Shown here one piece after another: positions 9,264 through 18,080 of a stretch of 64,000 bases of DNA (position 1 is the first letter of the stretch; every line of letters starts with the position of its first letter). The stretch spans positions 1,984,001-2,048,000 of the forward strand of contig NZ_JNIM01000001.1 of the NCBI RefSeq assembly GCF_000702505.1, written 5' to 3'. The notes below the pieces were generated by a model that was not told the DNA's origin, did no database searches, and worked only from the letters and a program-made list of their open reading frames with translations. The position numbers were made by a program, and so were the translations under genes. This DNA is from Thermogemmatispora carboxidivorans (lineage in GTDB: Bacteria; Chloroflexota; Ktedonobacteria; Ktedonobacterales; Ktedonobacteraceae).

Positions 9264-9341
9264 GGCAGCTGTCTTTCCTTCTCTGATTCAAAGCGTTTCT
9301 CTCAGGAGAGTCTGGCAAGATCTCTGCTGTGCTGTTCTGAC

Positions 9342-10355
9342 CTAGCTGGCGGGGCTGATCGCTGTCAGGGGCTGATGGGCTTGGCCTTCCAGTTCTTGCT
9401 GAGCTGCGGCCAGAATGCGAACGACCTCCAGTCCGACCAGGCCATTCGCTCGTGGTTGCCTGCCTGTGCGGATCGCCTCGGCGAAGTCCTCGCACTCCAG
9501 GCGGAGCGGCTCAATCCAGTCGATATGAGGAATGGTAATTTCGCCGTTGCGGTAGGAAACGATTGGATCGGCATGGACATCGGCCCCTTTGTTATAGATC
9601 TTCAGCATCTCTGCGGGGTTAGTATCATCATAGACTGCCATACGCTGGTCTCCGATGACCGTGACCCGGCGGATCTTGCAAGGATGGAGCCAGCTCACAT
9701 GAATATGGGCCGTCATGCCGCTGGCAAAAGTCAGATCGAGGTGAGCGATATCGGGAATACGCGGCTGGATATGGGCATGGGCCTGCACGCGCACCGACGC
9801 CGGCTTCTCACCGAGCAAGTAGAGCAAAATGGAGATATCATGAGGGGCGAGATCCCAGATAACGTTAGTATCCTGGCGGAAGAGTCCCAGATTCACGCGG
9901 ATCGCCTCGAAGCAATAGATCCTGCCCAGGTCATTATTGCGGATCAATTTGCGCAGCTCGTTGACTGCCGGGCTGTACTCAAAGGTATGGCCAACCATCA
10001 AGATGCGCTGTCGCTCCTGAGCCAGATTGACCAGTTCCTCGGCCTCGACTACGCTCGCGGTCAACGGCTTTTCGACCAGCACATGTTTATCGTGTTGTAG
10101 GGCGGCGCGGGCAAAGGCGTAGTGCGTGCTCACTGGGGTGGCAACGACGACGGCGTCTACGTCGGAGCGATAGACCTCCTCAACGGAGGTGGTGAAACGG
10201 GCCCGAGGATGATGGCGCAGAGCGGGCGAGAACTGGCAGGCGGGATTGCTATCGGCAATCAAGGTGACGCTTGCATACGGAAGCGATTCAAGGTTGCGTG
10301 CCAGCCTGGGACCCCAATAGCCCCAGCCAATGATGGCGAAGCGCAGTGTGTCCAT
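9342..10355 (-). CDS. Gfo/Idh/MocA-family sugar dehydrogenase
   Basis: A 337-residue NAD(P)-dependent oxidoreductase. The N-terminal Rossmann fold has FAIIGWGYWGPRLARNL, then AVVVATPVSTHYAFARAAL and the hallmark HVLVEKPLTASVVEAEEL with the catalytic-dyad Lys. The C-terminal domain contains WDLAPHDISILLYLLG with the active-site His/Asp. The family oxidises sugars or sugar nucleotides; WlbA/WbpB-like enzymes oxidise the 3-position of UDP-GlcNAc-uronate before transamination. The DegT aminotransferase encoded just upstream on the same strand is the natural partner for such a 3-keto intermediate. That pathway assignment is inference from gene pairing, not from a diagnostic residue. Confidence 0.88.
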   Translation of the reverse strand: MDTLRFAIIGWGYWGPRLARNLESLPYASVTLIADSNPACQFSPALRHHPRARFTTSVEEVYRSDVDAVVVATPVSTHYAFARAALQHDKHVLVEKPLTASVVEAEELVNLAQERQRILMVGHTFEYSPAVNELRKLIRNNDLGRIYCFEAIRVNLGLFRQDTNVIWDLAPHDISILLYLLGEKPASVRVQAHAHIQPRIPDIAHLDLTFASGMTAHIHVSWLHPCKIRRVTVIGDQRMAVYDDTNPAEMLKIYNKGADVHADPIVSYRNGEITIPHIDWIEPLRLECEDFAEAIRTGRQPRANGLVGLEVVRILAAAQQELEGQAHQPLTAISPAS

Positions 10356-10647
10356 AACAGTCTACCTCTTCCATTCCATAAGCCATAGCTCTGGCCAATG
10401 ACGATCAATCAACAGGTGGACCAGGCAGGATTGCCTTTGCTAGCAGGATGGTGAGACTGCGCACGAGCCGGCAGCCTGTCACCGGCTTGCGCGCCAGATA
10501 AACAAAGGTCCGGCTCGCTGCTCTGTTGGTCCAGAACGTCCTGGGTCACCACAGAGCAGGGAAGCTCGACAGAGGCCAGCAGACCGACTGAGGACAGCTG
10601 ACCAGCTGGCCCCGCCGCTGGGCCTGGCCACGGACAGTGTGAACAGC

Positions 10648-11772
10648 CTAGCGATCAACGACGGGTGCGCACAGCGTCAGACTTTTGTTGATTGTCTCCA
10701 CCACGTAAGTCAGCTGCTCTTCCGTGAGCTCGGGATACATTGGCAGCGAAACAATACGAGCAGCGCAGGCCTCGGTCTGGGGGAAGGACCCGCGTTGATA
10801 GCCGAGATAGGCGCAGGCTGGCTGCAAATGCAAAGGAATCGGATAGTGGATACCGGTACTAATGCCTGCCTGCTCCAGCAAGTGACGGAATTGATCACGC
10901 TGTTCAACCTGGATCACATAGTAGCAATAGACATGGGTAGCCCAGGCCCTCGTCACTGGCAAGACTACCGCTGCCGTGCGCAGCTGCTCGCTATAGAAGC
11001 GAGCGTGAGACTGGCGGGCTGCGTTCCAACGTTCCAGATAGCGCAGCTTTGTGAGCAGCACAGCGGCCTGCAGCTCATCGAGGCGGGCATTGCTGCCCAA
11101 CAGTTCATGGTGATAGCGAACACGCGAGCCGTGATCGCGCAGCATGCGCAGGCGCTCCGCCAGCCTGGCGTCGTTGGTGACGCAGATGCCGGCCTCGCCG
11201 TAGGCGCCCAGATTTTTACTGTAGTAGAGACTGAAGCAGCCAACGTCGCCCAGGCTACCAACGCGGCGGCCCTGGTAAGTGGCACCGTGGGCCTGCGAAG
11301 CATCTTCGATGACGCGCAACCCGGCGTGCTGCGCGATAGCCAGCAGCGGCTCCATTTCAGCCGGATGGCCATAGAGGTGCACGGGCAATAGCGCGCGCGT
11401 GCGAGGTGTCAACGCGGCACCGACCTGCGCGGGATCGAGCGTATACGTTTGGGGGTCGATGTCCACAAAGACCGGCCTGGCTCCGACCTGGGCGATCGCC
11501 TCGATGGTAGCGATAAACGTATTGGCTACGGTGATCACCTCATCGCCGGGGCCAATGTCACAGGCCCGCAGCGCCAGCGCCAGGGCATCGGTGCCCGATG
11601 AGACGCCGATGCCGTAGCGGCAGCCGCAATAGGCAGCGAAAGCCTCCTCGAAGGCGCGGGTACGTGGCCCAATGAATAACTCCATGTCGGCCAGGACCTC
11701 ATTCAGAGCGGCCTGGACCTCCTCTTTGATTGTCTGATACTGTGCCTGCAGGTCCACGAGTGGTATGCGCAT
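10648..11772 (-). CDS. DegT/DnrJ/EryC1/StrS sugar aminotransferase
   Basis: A 374-residue PLP-dependent aminotransferase that aminates a keto-sugar nucleotide. Seen: the N-terminal IPLVDLQAQYQTIKEEV, the PLP-phosphate loop GVSSGTDALALALRA, DEVITVANTFIATIEAI, the Asp/Gln pair in VIEDASQAHGA and the Schiff-base Lys in FSLYYSKNLGAYGEAG, then LGSNARLDELQAAVL. The frame is open to 11814, but the ATG at 11772 is preceded by GCAGGAGG at proper spacing and fits family alignments, so I start there. The dehydrogenase follows after 292 bases. Together they suggest synthesis of a 3-amino (or N-acylated) sugar for a surface glycan. No acetyltransferase of the WbpD type is seen nearby. Confidence 0.9.
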   Translation of the reverse strand: MRIPLVDLQAQYQTIKEEVQAALNEVLADMELFIGPRTRAFEEAFAAYCGCRYGIGVSSGTDALALALRACDIGPGDEVITVANTFIATIEAIAQVGARPVFVDIDPQTYTLDPAQVGAALTPRTRALLPVHLYGHPAEMEPLLAIAQHAGLRVIEDASQAHGATYQGRRVGSLGDVGCFSLYYSKNLGAYGEAGICVTNDARLAERLRMLRDHGSRVRYHHELLGSNARLDELQAAVLLTKLRYLERWNAARQSHARFYSEQLRTAAVVLPVTRAWATHVYCYYVIQVEQRDQFRHLLEQAGISTGIHYPIPLHLQPACAYLGYQRGSFPQTEACAARIVSLPMYPELTEEQLTYVVETINKSLTLCAPVVDR

Positions 11773-11971
11773 AGAAAGCCAGCCTCCTGCAAGAGCCGTG
11801 GTGGCAGCTACCAAAGCGAGCGAACTGAAAAGTGGGGTGCTTGCCGCCGCTGGGAGAGGTGGCTACCCAGCTCTTTTCAAGAAGCACAATAGCACCCACC
11901 GGTTTTGGCCCGATGCTTATGCGGGTTGAAATGCGGTGATGCCGAGGGGCCGCACCGGCTATCGTCTGGCT

Positions 11972-12487
11972 TTAAAAGTGAAGAGGAAGGCGCGACAAAG
12001 TGCTGAACTGACGAGGATGCAGAAAATAGGCGGGAGGTATAGAAAGGCTCGGGCGGCGTTGATCGCGCTCAAGGCGCCTGATTGCCAGGCGCAGTGAGGA
12101 TGGAGGAGCGAGTACAGGGAAGACGGTGCAGGAAGTGATCTCCTCGAGCAAGGCATAAAAAGCGGCATTGCCCGGGCGAGCCAGGGCCACCGTAACCACG
12201 CCCTGAGCGAGGCCAATCACCAGACACTGGTAGCGTCTGGCCACGGACTGAGGCAGCCAACCACGGTAGCGCAGTGGGATATACCTCAGCGAAGAGAGGC
12301 GTGGGAGAGGTCCCTGGCGAACGAGATAGGCCATCTCTTTCAGTGTCCCCATGCTGGCAACGCTCTCTTTTGCGCATAATGGAGTGCCACTAGCCAATTG
12401 CCTGGCTATGTACTCCTCTCGCCCCTGCTGCGTGACCTCCCGACCTACATAGTTATGCTGATCATGCCTGGCTGATGGGCTATACAT
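11972..12487 (-). CDS. Stand-alone MshEN-like (GspE/PilB N-terminal) domain protein
   Basis: A 171-residue protein whose central part matches the N-terminal domain of type II secretion / type IV pilus ATPases: LRYIPLRYRGWLPQSVARRY, then LVIGLAQGVVTVALARPGN, YALLEEITSCTVFPVLAPPSS and LRLAIRRLE. In full-length GspE/PilB/MshE this region precedes the ATPase core, and in MshE it binds cyclic di-GMP. Here there is no ATPase: the frame ends after a basic, proline-rich tail. The start is uncertain; the ATG at 12487 lacks a strong ribosome binding site, and the ATG at 12352, with AGAGAG upstream, would remove the first 45 residues. It faces away from the BTAD regulator across a 367-base gap. A small ligand sensor or interaction module is one guess. 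Confidence 0.6.
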   Translation of the reverse strand: MYSPSARHDQHNYVGREVTQQGREEYIARQLASGTPLCAKESVASMGTLKEMAYLVRQGPLPRLSSLRYIPLRYRGWLPQSVARRYQCLVIGLAQGVVTVALARPGNAAFYALLEEITSCTVFPVLAPPSSLRLAIRRLERDQRRPSLSIPPAYFLHPRQFSTLSRLPLHF

Positions 12488-12854
12488 GCCAGAGGCATCC
12501 TGTTACGAAGCTTCTTGTGAAACGGCGGACGTGGTAGCGAGTTCCTGCATTTTCACTCCAAGTGTAGTTTGCAGTTGTGCTGATGAGATGTTGATTTGGA
12601 AAAAGATATGGTGTTGTCTCATCCAGTTATGTAAAGACTCCGTTGTTTCGAAGATGGCAGTGTGCAGGACTGGCGAAGGCGGCCAGTGGCCTGTGCTGCG
12701 GACGAAGAAGCACTTGCGGGACCCGGTGGGAGGAGGGCAGGGACCGTAAGAATGCTCTTGCGAATGCGGGGGGATGGCGATAGAGTAAAAAAATAAGCAC
12801 TTTCCTCAATGCTGCGAGGGGATCATTGCAAGCCAAAAGCAGCAGTGCACAGCT
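12488..12854. other. Divergent intergenic region, no gene seen
   Basis: 367 bases between the leftward MshEN-like gene and the rightward BTAD regulator. The part near 12780-12800 is A-rich and may hold the regulator promoter. No confident hexamers or repeats. Confidence 0.4.
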
Positions 12855-15800
12855 ATGAGCATATCTTCCAGACAGCTGGTGTTCCGTCTTTTGGGTGTTC
12901 CCGAAGTGCGCATCGCCGGTGTACCGTTGGTGTGGCATCATCAGAAAGCGCAGGCGCTCCTCTACTATCTGGCGGCCTCTGAAGGCCCTCAGCCGCGCGA
13001 GCACCTGGCAGCCTTGTTATGGAGCGAGGTGCCCGAAGATAACGCTCGCCATTCGCTGCGCTCCAATCTGTACGTCATCCGTCGGACCCTCCAATCGTAT
13101 GGCCTGGCTGAAGCGCTGGTGGTCGATGGCCCTTATGTCTCTCTGGCCGAGCAACTGCTGGTCTGTGACGTGCGCCGTTTCCGGCGGCTCTTGCAGGAGG
13201 GCAGCAGGCAGGCTCTGGCGGAGGCTGTGCAGCTGTACCGCGGGCGGCTCTTGCAGGGCTTTACGCTCAATGGAACCCCGCTCTTCGATGAGTGGTTGCA
13301 GACGGAGGAGGCGGCCCTGAGCCGGGGCTATCTGACGGCGTTGAGCCATCTGGCGACCTATGCTGAGCAAGCAGGGCGCTGGGACGAGGCCATTGAATAC
13401 CTGCAGCGTCTGGTTCGCGAAGATCCCTTCTCTGATGCTGATCAACGCCGGCTGATTGAGCTATCTCTGCGCGCTGGCTCTCTCGGGAGGGCCTGGCTGC
13501 AATATACGCAGTACGAGAAATTTTTGCAGCGGGAGCTTGGTCTTCCGCCACCGGCTGATCTGCAGGAGCGTATGAGAGAGGCTTTGACAAAACGTCGGGT
13601 CGCTGCTGCCTGCGATGGTGGCCGAGCCGGGTTAAGGTACTCTGGGTCCAGTGGGCCTGGTGGGCAGATGCTGCCGTTTGTTGGGAGAGAGGAGCCGCTT
13701 GACCATCTGCTGCAGCTGGCTGCCCAGGTGGCGAGAACGAATCTGGGAGCCACTGTCTTGATTCAGGGCGAGGATGGCAGCGGTAAAACACGGCTCTTGG
13801 ATGAGCTGATGGCGCGGCTTGAAGCGCTCTCGGTGGATTGGATCGTGCTGCGAGGGACCTGTTCGCCGTTTGATGAATTGCTGGCTTACGGCCCTTTTTG
13901 GGAGGCTTTGCAAGGACTCGGCTTAGATCCTCTCGCCGAGACGCCAGCGTCGGCCTCTCCCTCCCTCGGGAGCGCTCTACCAGAGGAGCAGGGTCGCTTG
14001 ATATGGTCGCTCTGGCAGACGCTACGGACCCTGGCACGCACGGCTCCCTTGCTCCTGGCGATCGACGATCTCCATTGGGCCAATAGCTCAACGCTCCAGC
14101 TTTTTGGCTTTCTGGCCCTGCGTGTTCACCAGCTGCCTATTCTGCTCATTGGAACGAGCGCTTCGGTTGAGCTGGTTCCTGCTTTGCAGCGCTTACTGAC
14201 GCTCGGGCGACGGCATGGATATGTACAGGTGCTCTCGCTGGAGCCTCTGGCGCCGGAGGCGGTGACCGCTCTGGTGGAGGCCCTGCGCATTGTGACCTTG
14301 CCAGGAGCCTCCACCTTCCCGGCGTGGTTATATGAGCGCTCGGGGGGGTGCCCATTTATCCTGCTGGAGCTGCTGCGCCAGCTGCAGACCGATGGGGTCC
14401 TGAGCGAAAGTGCAGGAGAAAGGCGGCTAGACGTGCGGCGCTGGCTGCGCTGGCGAGTCATGCATGCTCTTCCCGAGACCACCTATGATTTAGTGCTCTG
14501 GCGCCTGATCGATCTCGATGCTGAGGCCCGCCTGCTGCTGGAGATCCTGGCCATCGCCAATCAGCCCTTGCCGCTGGCCCTTTTGCAGGAGATGCCTGAA
14601 ATGCGAGATTTGCCAGTCATGCCTATCGTGGATCAGCTGCTCTGGCGAGGTTTGCTTATAGAGACGGCTTCACGCTGCTATGGTCTCTCGCATGCTCTCT
14701 TGCGTGAGGCGGTCATGCATCGACTGAGCCAGGTGCGGGTCCAGCAGATTCACCGTGAGTTGGCGGCCATGCTGGAACGCTGTCCGGAGCTGCAGCAGGA
14801 TTTTCCGCGGCGGCAGATTGCTCTGCATGCGGTGATGGGGGGAGACAGTGAGCGAGCCCGACGCTATGGACTGCAGATTCTGGATGAGCTGGCGCGCGAA
14901 AACGTCAGCACGGAAGTGGTCCTCTTCTTACAACAGCTCTACGACCTGGTGGCACCAGCAGCGGCCCTGGAGGAGGAACTGCGCCTGACGATGGCGCTGG
15001 GGCGGGTCTACCGTGCCTTGGGACAGCTCCAGCAGGCGGCTGACTGGTACCGGCGCTGCTTGACGCTGGCCCGCCAGCTGAATGATCGGGTGGCCTGCAA
15101 GAGTGCCTATTTCGAGCTGGGAGAGCTGGCTCTGATTATGAACGATTATCGCGAAGCCATCGCTTGTGCTGAAGCCGGGTTGGCTGTGCCTGATCCGCCT
15201 CGGGAAGGCGAGCGGCTGGCGCTCTTTGCTGCTGGTCAGCGCCTGCTGGGGGCGGCGCTGGCTATGGAGGGCAGCGATCTGGTGGCCGCCGAAGCTCATC
15301 TCCAAGAGGCGGCGTGTGCTCTCCGTCAGTGTGGTAATCTGGGGGACCTCTGCGCGGCTCTCTTTGAGTTGGGCAATATTGCGGCCCAATATGGCCAGCT
15401 GCGTCAGGCTCTACGTTTCTATGGAGAGGCGGCTGAAGCTGCCCGGGCAACCCATAACTATTATTTTCTAGCGCTCTCTTACAATAATGCTGCCTATCAT
15501 CATCTCCTGCTAGGGGAGCTGGAGGCGGCCAGAACCTCTTTAGCTGAGGGGCGAAGGATCGCTGAGACCTACGAGCTGCTGGGGGCCTTGCTCCACCTCT
15601 CGAGTACGCAGGGGGAGTTGCATCTCTATGTCGGGGAGTGGCGCGCTGCGACCGAGGTTCTGAGTCAGGGGCTAGCTCTGGCCGAAGAGCTGGGCAATCT
15701 TGAACGGCAGGCAGGCTATCGCGGGGGCCTGGCTCTCTGCGCGCGCAGTCAAGGACGCCTGGAGGAGGCGACGGCTCTGCTGAAGGACGCCCTGGCGCTC

Positions 15801-16229
15801 ATCGATGACTATGGTTATCACCATCTGCGCACACGTCTCCAGCTGTGGCTGGCTGAGGTCTGGCTCCTGCGTGCTCAACCTGCCGAGGCTGCTCCTTATC
15901 TGAAGGCAGCCCTGGCCACGGCTCAGCGGCAGCAGCGCCGGCTGCTGGCAATGCGAGCAGCGACTTTGTGGGCCTGGTATCGAGCCGCATGTGGGGCCTG
16001 GGAGGAGGCCGAGCGGCATTTCCGTGAGGCGGCCAGGCAGGCTGAAGACCTGGCTCTGCCGCTGGAGCTAGCACGCATCCAGGTACTCCAGGCCCAGGCG
16101 GCGCTGCAGGAGAAATCGCCTGCACTGCGCGCGAGAGCGCTTCTGCTCTTGCGGGAGGCGCAGAGCACGCTGGAAAGGTACCAGGCGCGCGGCGACCTGG
16201 CTCAGCTGCCGTTGGTGGCGACATTTTAA
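12855..16229 (+). CDS. BTAD/SARP-type regulator with STAND ATPase and TPR repeats
   Basis: A 1124-residue multidomain regulator. Residues 1-95 form a winged-helix-like region of the SARP type (FRLLGVPEVRIAGVPL, LAALLWSEVPEDNARHSLRSNL). Residues about 95-240 are a bacterial transcriptional activation domain with helical repeats. Residues about 275-640 are an AAA/STAND ATPase: Walker A GEDGSGKT with Lys311 and Walker B LLLAIDDLHW with Asp404-Asp405. From about 690 to the end are tandem TPR-like repeats (YRALGQLQQAADWYRRCLTLA, YGQLRQALRFYGEAAEAA). There is no C-terminal LuxR helix-turn-helix, so DNA binding should reside in the N-terminus. The start has only a weak ribosome binding site. It precedes the catabolic-looking 16.8-20.1 kb gene set on the same strand and is a plausible regulator of it. 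Confidence 0.88.
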   Translation: MSISSRQLVFRLLGVPEVRIAGVPLVWHHQKAQALLYYLAASEGPQPREHLAALLWSEVPEDNARHSLRSNLYVIRRTLQSYGLAEALVVDGPYVSLAEQLLVCDVRRFRRLLQEGSRQALAEAVQLYRGRLLQGFTLNGTPLFDEWLQTEEAALSRGYLTALSHLATYAEQAGRWDEAIEYLQRLVREDPFSDADQRRLIELSLRAGSLGRAWLQYTQYEKFLQRELGLPPPADLQERMREALTKRRVAAACDGGRAGLRYSGSSGPGGQMLPFVGREEPLDHLLQLAAQVARTNLGATVLIQGEDGSGKTRLLDELMARLEALSVDWIVLRGTCSPFDELLAYGPFWEALQGLGLDPLAETPASASPSLGSALPEEQGRLIWSLWQTLRTLARTAPLLLAIDDLHWANSSTLQLFGFLALRVHQLPILLIGTSASVELVPALQRLLTLGRRHGYVQVLSLEPLAPEAVTALVEALRIVTLPGASTFPAWLYERSGGCPFILLELLRQLQTDGVLSESAGERRLDVRRWLRWRVMHALPETTYDLVLWRLIDLDAEARLLLEILAIANQPLPLALLQEMPEMRDLPVMPIVDQLLWRGLLIETASRCYGLSHALLREAVMHRLSQVRVQQIHRELAAMLERCPELQQDFPRRQIALHAVMGGDSERARRYGLQILDELARENVSTEVVLFLQQLYDLVAPAAALEEELRLTMALGRVYRALGQLQQAADWYRRCLTLARQLNDRVACKSAYFELGELALIMNDYREAIACAEAGLAVPDPPREGERLALFAAGQRLLGAALAMEGSDLVAAEAHLQEAACALRQCGNLGDLCAALFELGNIAAQYGQLRQALRFYGEAAEAARATHNYYFLALSYNNAAYHHLLLGELEAARTSLAEGRRIAETYELLGALLHLSSTQGELHLYVGEWRAATEVLSQGLALAEELGNLERQAGYRGGLALCARSQGRLEEATALLKDALALIDDYGYHHLRTRLQLWLAEVWLLRAQPAEAAPYLKAALATAQRQQRRLLAMRAATLWAWYRAACGAWEEAERHFREAARQAEDLALPLELARIQVLQAQAALQEKSPALRARALLLLREAQSTLERYQARGDLAQLPLVATF

Positions 16230-16757
16230 GCCTGGCCAGGCAATGACGCTGCGTTGACAGCTGGCGCTTATGCTAAGTAATGGCAGCTTGCCAAACGCGC
16301 GTGGAGAGCTACTGACGGATCCTCGTGTTGGCCCGAGCGGGATCAGCGGGGCTCTCCGCGCGCGATCCAGTTCTCTGCTTGAGGCAAGGCCAGAAAGCCC
16401 CGTGGTCCGGGCGAGCGGGTTGCAGCCTGGTTCCCAGGAAAGCCGAGTGAAGGAAGTCGCAGATCCCTCTCTAGAGAATATCCCCACCAATTGCCACCCA
16501 GGCTCTCATCGAGCCATTGTCTGCTTTGGTTGACTTCATCATCTCGTTCACTGATTGCCGCTCTGCCAGCCCAGGCTGGTTCGAAGCAAGAAGAGGCGGT
16601 CTGACACGGATCTGTCTGAGGCTGCCAACGCTAGCTTCCCCTTGGAGCAGGAGCGCTCTCCTGGTTCGCAGATAGTTGATTTCGCAAGTCATCTTTTTTG
16701 AGAATATAATATAGCAAGCTGGTAAACACGAGATTGCATTGTCAGGGAAAGAGAGAG
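16230..16757. other. Intergenic region upstream of VOC gene; candidate promoter
   Basis: 528 bases without a supported gene. A small palindrome GCCTGGCCAGGC follows the regulator stop. Bases 16690-16720 are AT-rich against a GC-rich background and include a perfect TATAAT. I looked for a guanidine-I (ykkC) riboswitch because of the downstream ureohydrolase and did not find its conserved core in order. Confidence 0.45.
16705..16710 (+). promoter_or_regulatory. Candidate -10 element (TATAAT) for the VOC-ureohydrolase set
   Basis: A consensus TATAAT lies 48 bases before the VOC start in a short AT-rich tract. No -35 hexamer at 16-18 base spacing is convincing; TTGATT upstream is too far. It may mark the start of the four-gene set. 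Confidence 0.35.
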
Positions 16758-17339
16758 ATGGCAAAACTTCAAGTCCAAGGAGTTCACCATATTACCTTTG
16801 TTGGCTCCAATCGCGAGGCCATCATCGAATTCTATCGAGACTTCCTCGGTATGCCCCTCATCATGGAGCAGCCCAATCTTGATGTACCGGAGGAGACCCA
16901 TCTCTATTTTGATGCTGGAGATGGGCGTCTGATTACCTTCTTCGTGCGGGCTGACCGGGTGAATGATCCGGCGCCCAACCCCGAAGGCGTTGGAAACCTG
17001 CATCATTTGGCCTTCACAGTCTCACGTGCCACCTATACCCAGGTTGCCCGGCGGCTCAACGAACGTGGCATCTGGAACACAGGCAACGTTGACCGCGGCT
17101 TTATGGACTCAATCTATTTTCGTGATCCAAATGGGCAGCTGTTAGAGATGGCCTGCTACAAATTTGAGCCGCCGCAGGGCTATACCATTGCCGATGTGCT
17201 GGCGATGGCTCACAAGTTACGTGTAGCGGCGGGGGCGTACAATATTCAAGAGGAGCATCTAGCTGAAGCAATTGCCGAACTCAGTCAGCGACGGGCGCCT
17301 GTGACGGTAGAAGAGGGAGTGGAGGCAGGCCCCCGATGA
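16758..17339 (+). CDS. VOC-family protein (extradiol dioxygenase/glyoxalase-like)
   Basis: A 193-residue vicinal-oxygen-chelate protein with two beta-alpha-beta-beta-beta modules. Metal-ligand candidates are the His of GVHHITFVG, the His of GNLHHLAFTV and the Glu of NGQLLEMACY, the 2-His-1-carboxylate set of Fe/Mn extradiol dioxygenases and relatives. VOC folds also serve glyoxalase, isomerase and fosfomycin-resistance roles, so ring cleavage is a hypothesis. The ATG at 16758, after GGGAAAGAGAGAG, is preferred to the upstream ATG at 16734. Its stop overlaps the next gene start (ATGA), so translation is coupled with the GNAT protein. The cyclase-family hydrolase and ureohydrolase downstream suggest one short catabolic route. 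Confidence 0.82.
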   Translation: MAKLQVQGVHHITFVGSNREAIIEFYRDFLGMPLIMEQPNLDVPEETHLYFDAGDGRLITFFVRADRVNDPAPNPEGVGNLHHLAFTVSRATYTQVARRLNERGIWNTGNVDRGFMDSIYFRDPNGQLLEMACYKFEPPQGYTIADVLAMAHKLRVAAGAYNIQEEHLAEAIAELSQRRAPVTVEEGVEAGPR

Positions 17340-17989
17340 GTCATGTGGCTGCTTCTGTGGTGCAACACACAGGAACCTTCTGGGCCTTCGATCTTGACCG
17401 TCCGATCATGACCGGCTTGCCGGCGCGGCTACCGGCTATCTTCCTGCGAGCCGGCCCGGAGCGGGCTGAGGAGTTGGCCGCGGCGATGCAGGTGGCCAGT
17501 CCTGCCGTAGTAGTCGAGCGCTTTGCGCGGGGATGTCAGTGTTATGTGGCCTATCTAGAGGGGGGAAAGACCCTGGCCTCCTACGGCTGGATCTCCTTCA
17601 ATCACGAGGAAATTGGTGAGCTAGAACTCACGATCCGTCTCCGGCCAGGGAGGGCTTACATCTGGGATTGTGCCACCTTGCCGCCATACCGTGGCCGAAG
17701 ACTCTATCCTGCTCTGCTCGTCTCTATAGCCAGGGTATTACAAGAGCAGGGTCTGCGCCGTCTCTGGATAGGGGCTGATGCCAGCAATTATGCTTCGCGG
17801 CGAGGCATCGAAGTGGCCGGCTTCCAGGCGGTAGCAGATGTAACGTGCATTGCTGGCCCTGAACAACAGAAGCGCTATCTGCTGCGCCCCTGGCCTGGAG
17901 TGCCAGAGGAGAGGCTACAGGATCTGAGCCAGTCCCTCTCGCCCAAGGTGGAGCTGGTCGCGCCGCAAGATGAAAGCCAGTCGGCGTGA
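17336..17989 (+). CDS. GNAT-family acetyltransferase-like protein
   Basis: A 217-residue protein with a GNAT core: VVVERFARGCQCYVAYLEGG and ASYGWISF strands, YIWDCATLPPYRGRRLYPALLVSIARVLQEQG for the acetyl-CoA pyrophosphate loop (PPYRGRRLYPAL), and ADASNYASRRGIEVAGFQ for the last helix and strand. Its start overlaps the VOC stop by four bases, so the two are expressed together. The loop is R-G-R-R-L-Y rather than strict Q/RxxGxG/A, so acetyl-CoA binding is probable but not certain. The substrate is unknown. About 90 bases separate it from the cyclase-family gene. Confidence 0.75.
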   Translation: MSHVAASVVQHTGTFWAFDLDRPIMTGLPARLPAIFLRAGPERAEELAAAMQVASPAVVVERFARGCQCYVAYLEGGKTLASYGWISFNHEEIGELELTIRLRPGRAYIWDCATLPPYRGRRLYPALLVSIARVLQEQGLRRLWIGADASNYASRRGIEVAGFQAVADVTCIAGPEQQKRYLLRPWPGVPEERLQDLSQSLSPKVELVAPQDESQSA

Positions 17990-18080
17990 TCAGGGGGCAG
18001 GCAAGGCTGAGCGAAGGCAATCAACCAGTGAGGGATGAGAAAAAGCAACTGGCATGCGAAAGGAGGGAAAGGTCAATCTG

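Noticed and set aside
16576..16590. GGTTCGAA resembling a tRNA T-loop
   Set aside because: No acceptor stem, D-arm or anticodon arm can be built around it.
16230..16757. Possible guanidine-I riboswitch upstream of the ureohydrolase set
   Set aside because: Some short matches (GGTCCGG, GGTTCC) occur, but in the wrong order and without the conserved helices.
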